In this document: one piece after another, positions 37,597 to 39,011 of the stretch
Numbering within the stretch: position 1 is the first letter of the stretch
Layout of the letters: the number at the start of each line of letters is the position of its first letter
Virus record (IMG/VR): IMGVR_UViG_3300028577_000024
Span: 1 to 39,011 of that record
Length of the DNA stretch: 39,011 nucleotides
Origin: a virus
Strand: one strand, 5' to 3'
Translations under genes and position numbers: made by a program
The notes under the pieces: model-generated
Seen by the model: the letters and a program-made list of their open reading frames with translations, nothing else
The model's database searches: none
What the model was told of the DNA's origin: nothing

Positions 37597-38408
37597 GTCG
37601 CCCTCCGCGCCACCACGAACCACTCCCAGCGGATCCACGGCGTGCGCGGGTCGCGCGCCACCTTCATTGCCTGATAGGCAGTGGGGCGCACGAGGTCGCG
37701 CGGGTGGACCCCGACGACCTGGAAGCCGGTCGCGCGCAGCAGCTGCAAGTGTTCGCCGACCTCGTCGACCTCGAGGCCGCCGCGGATGCGATTGCGCAGC
37801 ACGATGACCACCACGCCGGCGGCGTACGTGTGCACGCGCTCGTAGACGCGCTCCATCGCGCCCCAGAACGCGGGACCGCGTAGCGGGCCGATGTTGTCCG
37901 GGTGATCGCCGAACTGCTGCATCGCGTGCAGCCGCTTCGCATCGCGCAGCTCGCGCTGGTGATCGTTCTTGCCCGCGGCGTGGTTCTGCGCGAACGGCGG
38001 GGAGAAGTGCACCAGGTCCGCGAACCGCGGCGGTGTCCAGGTGCGCGCGTCGGCGCGCTGCACATCCGCCCACGAGAGCGCGCGGCTCGCGAGCTTCGCG
38101 CCAGCGGGCTCGACCTCGCAGCCGAAGAGCTGGACGCGCGGCGCGCGCAGCCACAACCCGCCCACGCCGATCATCGGGTCGGCGCACACGGCATCGAGCG
38201 CCGCATAGCGGTTGACGATGTAGGCGCCGGCGGGCGGCAGGTTGCGGCCCGGCCAGCGCTTCGCCGCTTCCTGCACGCCAGCCCAGTCCGCTGACGTCGC
38301 GTGCCCCGGCGCCGGGATCTCCTCGAGCAGCGGCGCGCACCAGGCGCGCGCGAACTCCGCGGGCGACGACGGCTGCGGGAACAGCAGCAGTTGTGAGCGG
38401 GCGGTCAT
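37590..38408 (-). CDS. DNA methyltransferase
   Basis: 272 aa from ATG 38408 (ATGA overlap). Motif I-like DPMIGVGG (77-84) with GCEVEP after it, and motif IV-like FADLVHFSPPF (SPPF 136-139), the pattern of amino-methyltransferases that modify N4-cytosine or N6-adenine. A target-recognition region probably lies at ~140-210. No restriction enzyme partner is seen, so an orphan phage methylase that evades host restriction or marks phage DNA is the simplest view. Confidence 0.75.
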   Translation of the reverse strand: MTARSQLLLFPQPSSPAEFARAWCAPLLEEIPAPGHATSADWAGVQEAAKRWPGRNLPPAGAYIVNRYAALDAVCADPMIGVGGLWLRAPRVQLFGCEVEPAGAKLASRALSWADVQRADARTWTPPRFADLVHFSPPFAQNHAAGKNDHQRELRDAKRLHAMQQFGDHPDNIGPLRGPAFWGAMERVYERVHTYAAGVVVIVLRNRIRGGLEVDEVGEHLQLLRATGFQVVGVHPRDLVRPTAYQAMKVARDPRTPWIRWEWFVVARRATC

Positions 38409-38659
38409 CGGCCCGTGACCTCGCGCCACACGCGCTCGAAACCCTCGAGCGACAGCCGGCGCTCGAGCAGGTCCAGCGCGGCGCGGTCGAGGACCTGGAA
38501 CTTCGCTTCCAGCTCGCCAAGCTCGTGGTTGCGCAGCAGCTCGTCGCGTTCCGAGCGAATCGCCGCGCGCTGCAGGAGCGCGACCGCGTCACGGAGGCGG
38601 CGCGAGGGTAGCTCCGCGCGACGCGGGCCGGCCGCAGACGGGATCGGCTGCGGCCTCAC
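38405..38659 (-). CDS. Small helical early protein (84 aa)
   Basis: GTG 38659 overlaps the stop at 38656-38658. Helical throughout (LRDAVALLQRAAIRSERDEL, NHELGELEAKFQVLDRAALD, LLERRLSLEGFERVWREV). No family recognised. Confidence 0.65.
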   Translation of the reverse strand: MRPQPIPSAAGPRRAELPSRRLRDAVALLQRAAIRSERDELLRNHELGELEAKFQVLDRAALDLLERRLSLEGFERVWREVTGR

Positions 38660-39011
38660 GCGTTCTCACCCGCCACGATGAGGCGGTCGAGCAGGTCGAA
38701 GGCGCCGCGTAGAAGCTTCTCGCGGACCGGCGCGACGGCGGCGAGCGCGAGCGGCCTCACCCTGTCAAAAACGCAGGAGCGAAGCGACTGCATCCGATCG
38801 AAGTAGCGCCACGCCTCCGCCGCCGCCACCGCCGCCGCCACCGCCTCCGCCGCCGCCGCCGCCGCCACCGCCTCCGCCGCCGCCACCGCCTCCGCCGCCA
38901 CCGCCTCCGCCACCGCCTCCGCCGCCTCCGCCACCGCCACCGCCTCCGCCGCCGCCGCCACCGCCTCCGCCGCCGCCACCGCCACCGCCTCCGCCGCCGC
39001 CGCCGCCGGCG
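38656..39011 (-). CDS. C-terminal part of the Ala-repeat protein, cut by the contig end
   Basis: The frame is open to the contig end; ATG 38985 is only an internal Met-encoding codon and not the likely start. It encodes an imperfect Ala/Glu/Val repeat (units like AAEAVAEAV) and then a helical C-terminus (WRYFDRMQSLRSCVFDRVRP, LRGAFDLLDRLIVAG). That C-terminus is of the kind I expect at the end of the family whose N-terminus is encoded at 566-1. With the shared GGCG counted once, the frames join. Function unknown. Confidence 0.8.
   Translation of the reverse strand, partial: PAAAAAEAVAVAAAEAVAAAAEAVAVAEAAEAVAEAVAAEAVAAAEAVAAAAAAEAVAAAVAAAEAWRYFDRMQSLRSCVFDRVRPLALAAVAPVREKLLRGAFDLLDRLIVAGENA
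38818..39011. repeat. GCC/TCC/ACC triplet array at the right contig end
   Basis: About 190 bp made almost wholly of GCC, ACC and TCC triplets, coding Ala, Val and Glu on the minus strand. The array can expand or contract without changing the frame. It is the likely reason the assembly was cut here, and its true length in the phage may differ from what is shown. Confidence 0.85.

Noticed and set aside
38818-39011. Terminal inverted or telomere-like repeat
   Set aside because: Triplet-phased coding sequence that continues an open frame; no inverted relation between the two ends.

Overview
The window looks like an essentially complete genome of a temperate, HK97-type, long-tailed phage (siphovirus-like) or a closed prophage of a very G+C-rich bacterium. 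The evidence is a full head, neck, tail and lysis gene set, a tyrosine integrase with an excisionase-like partner, a tRNA 3'-half (candidate attP), an early operon with repressor-type operators, and almost no host-type genes. The host cannot be named from the sequence. The base composition and the Ala-rich protein at the contig ends would suit a Myxococcota- or Actinobacteria-like host, but that is only a guess.

The two contig ends are probably one place. The leftward reading frame that starts at 566 is still open at base 1, and the frame that ends at 38656 is open at base 39011. Both ends lie in GCC/ACC-type triplet repeat and share the four bases GGCG. Merging those four bases joins the two halves in frame into one protein of about 305 aa, implying a circular map of about 39,007 bp. 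The early operon then reads continuously leftward from about 2.9 kb, through the contig ends, to the integrase and a strong terminator near 31.15 kb. Almost every neighbouring pair overlaps by ATGA, GTGA or TGATG.

Region by region (minus strand unless stated). 31.19-39.01 plus 0-2.85 kb: early/lysogeny operon with an HTH protein, many small cysteine-rich proteins, a DNA methyltransferase, a Gp37/Gp68-type protein, a replication protein, an excisionase-like protein and the integrase. 2.85-3.10 kb: AT-rich control region with three copies of a GCAAC-N-GTTGC type operator. 3.10-3.73 kb (+): a lone zinc-ribbon membrane protein. 3.74-23.92 kb: late operon, read right to left as prohead protease, major capsid, head and neck proteins, two tail-tube-like proteins, frameshifted tail chaperone, two tape-measure proteins, minor tail protein, fibre, membrane proteins and an NlpC/P60-like endolysin. 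24.06-27.79 kb (+): small HTH protein (regulator or small terminase), TerL and portal. 27.8-29.3 kb: a rearranged patch with a 120-bp inverted repeat, an integrase remnant, two small genes and an HNH endonuclease. 29.3-30.9 kb (+): an operon of small unknown proteins ending at attP and a hairpin.

The most unusual points are: two adjacent, related tape-measure genes and two adjacent tube-like genes; TerL-portal on the opposite strand from protease-capsid, where one continuous series is usual; an inverted repeat carrying the 3' end of the HNH gene next to the portal; two perfect tandem duplications (426 bp and 253 bp), one of which creates a chimeric gene; and a G10 tract that breaks an early gene. 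The perfect repeats and homopolymers could be biological or assembly/sequencing artefacts, and each is flagged.
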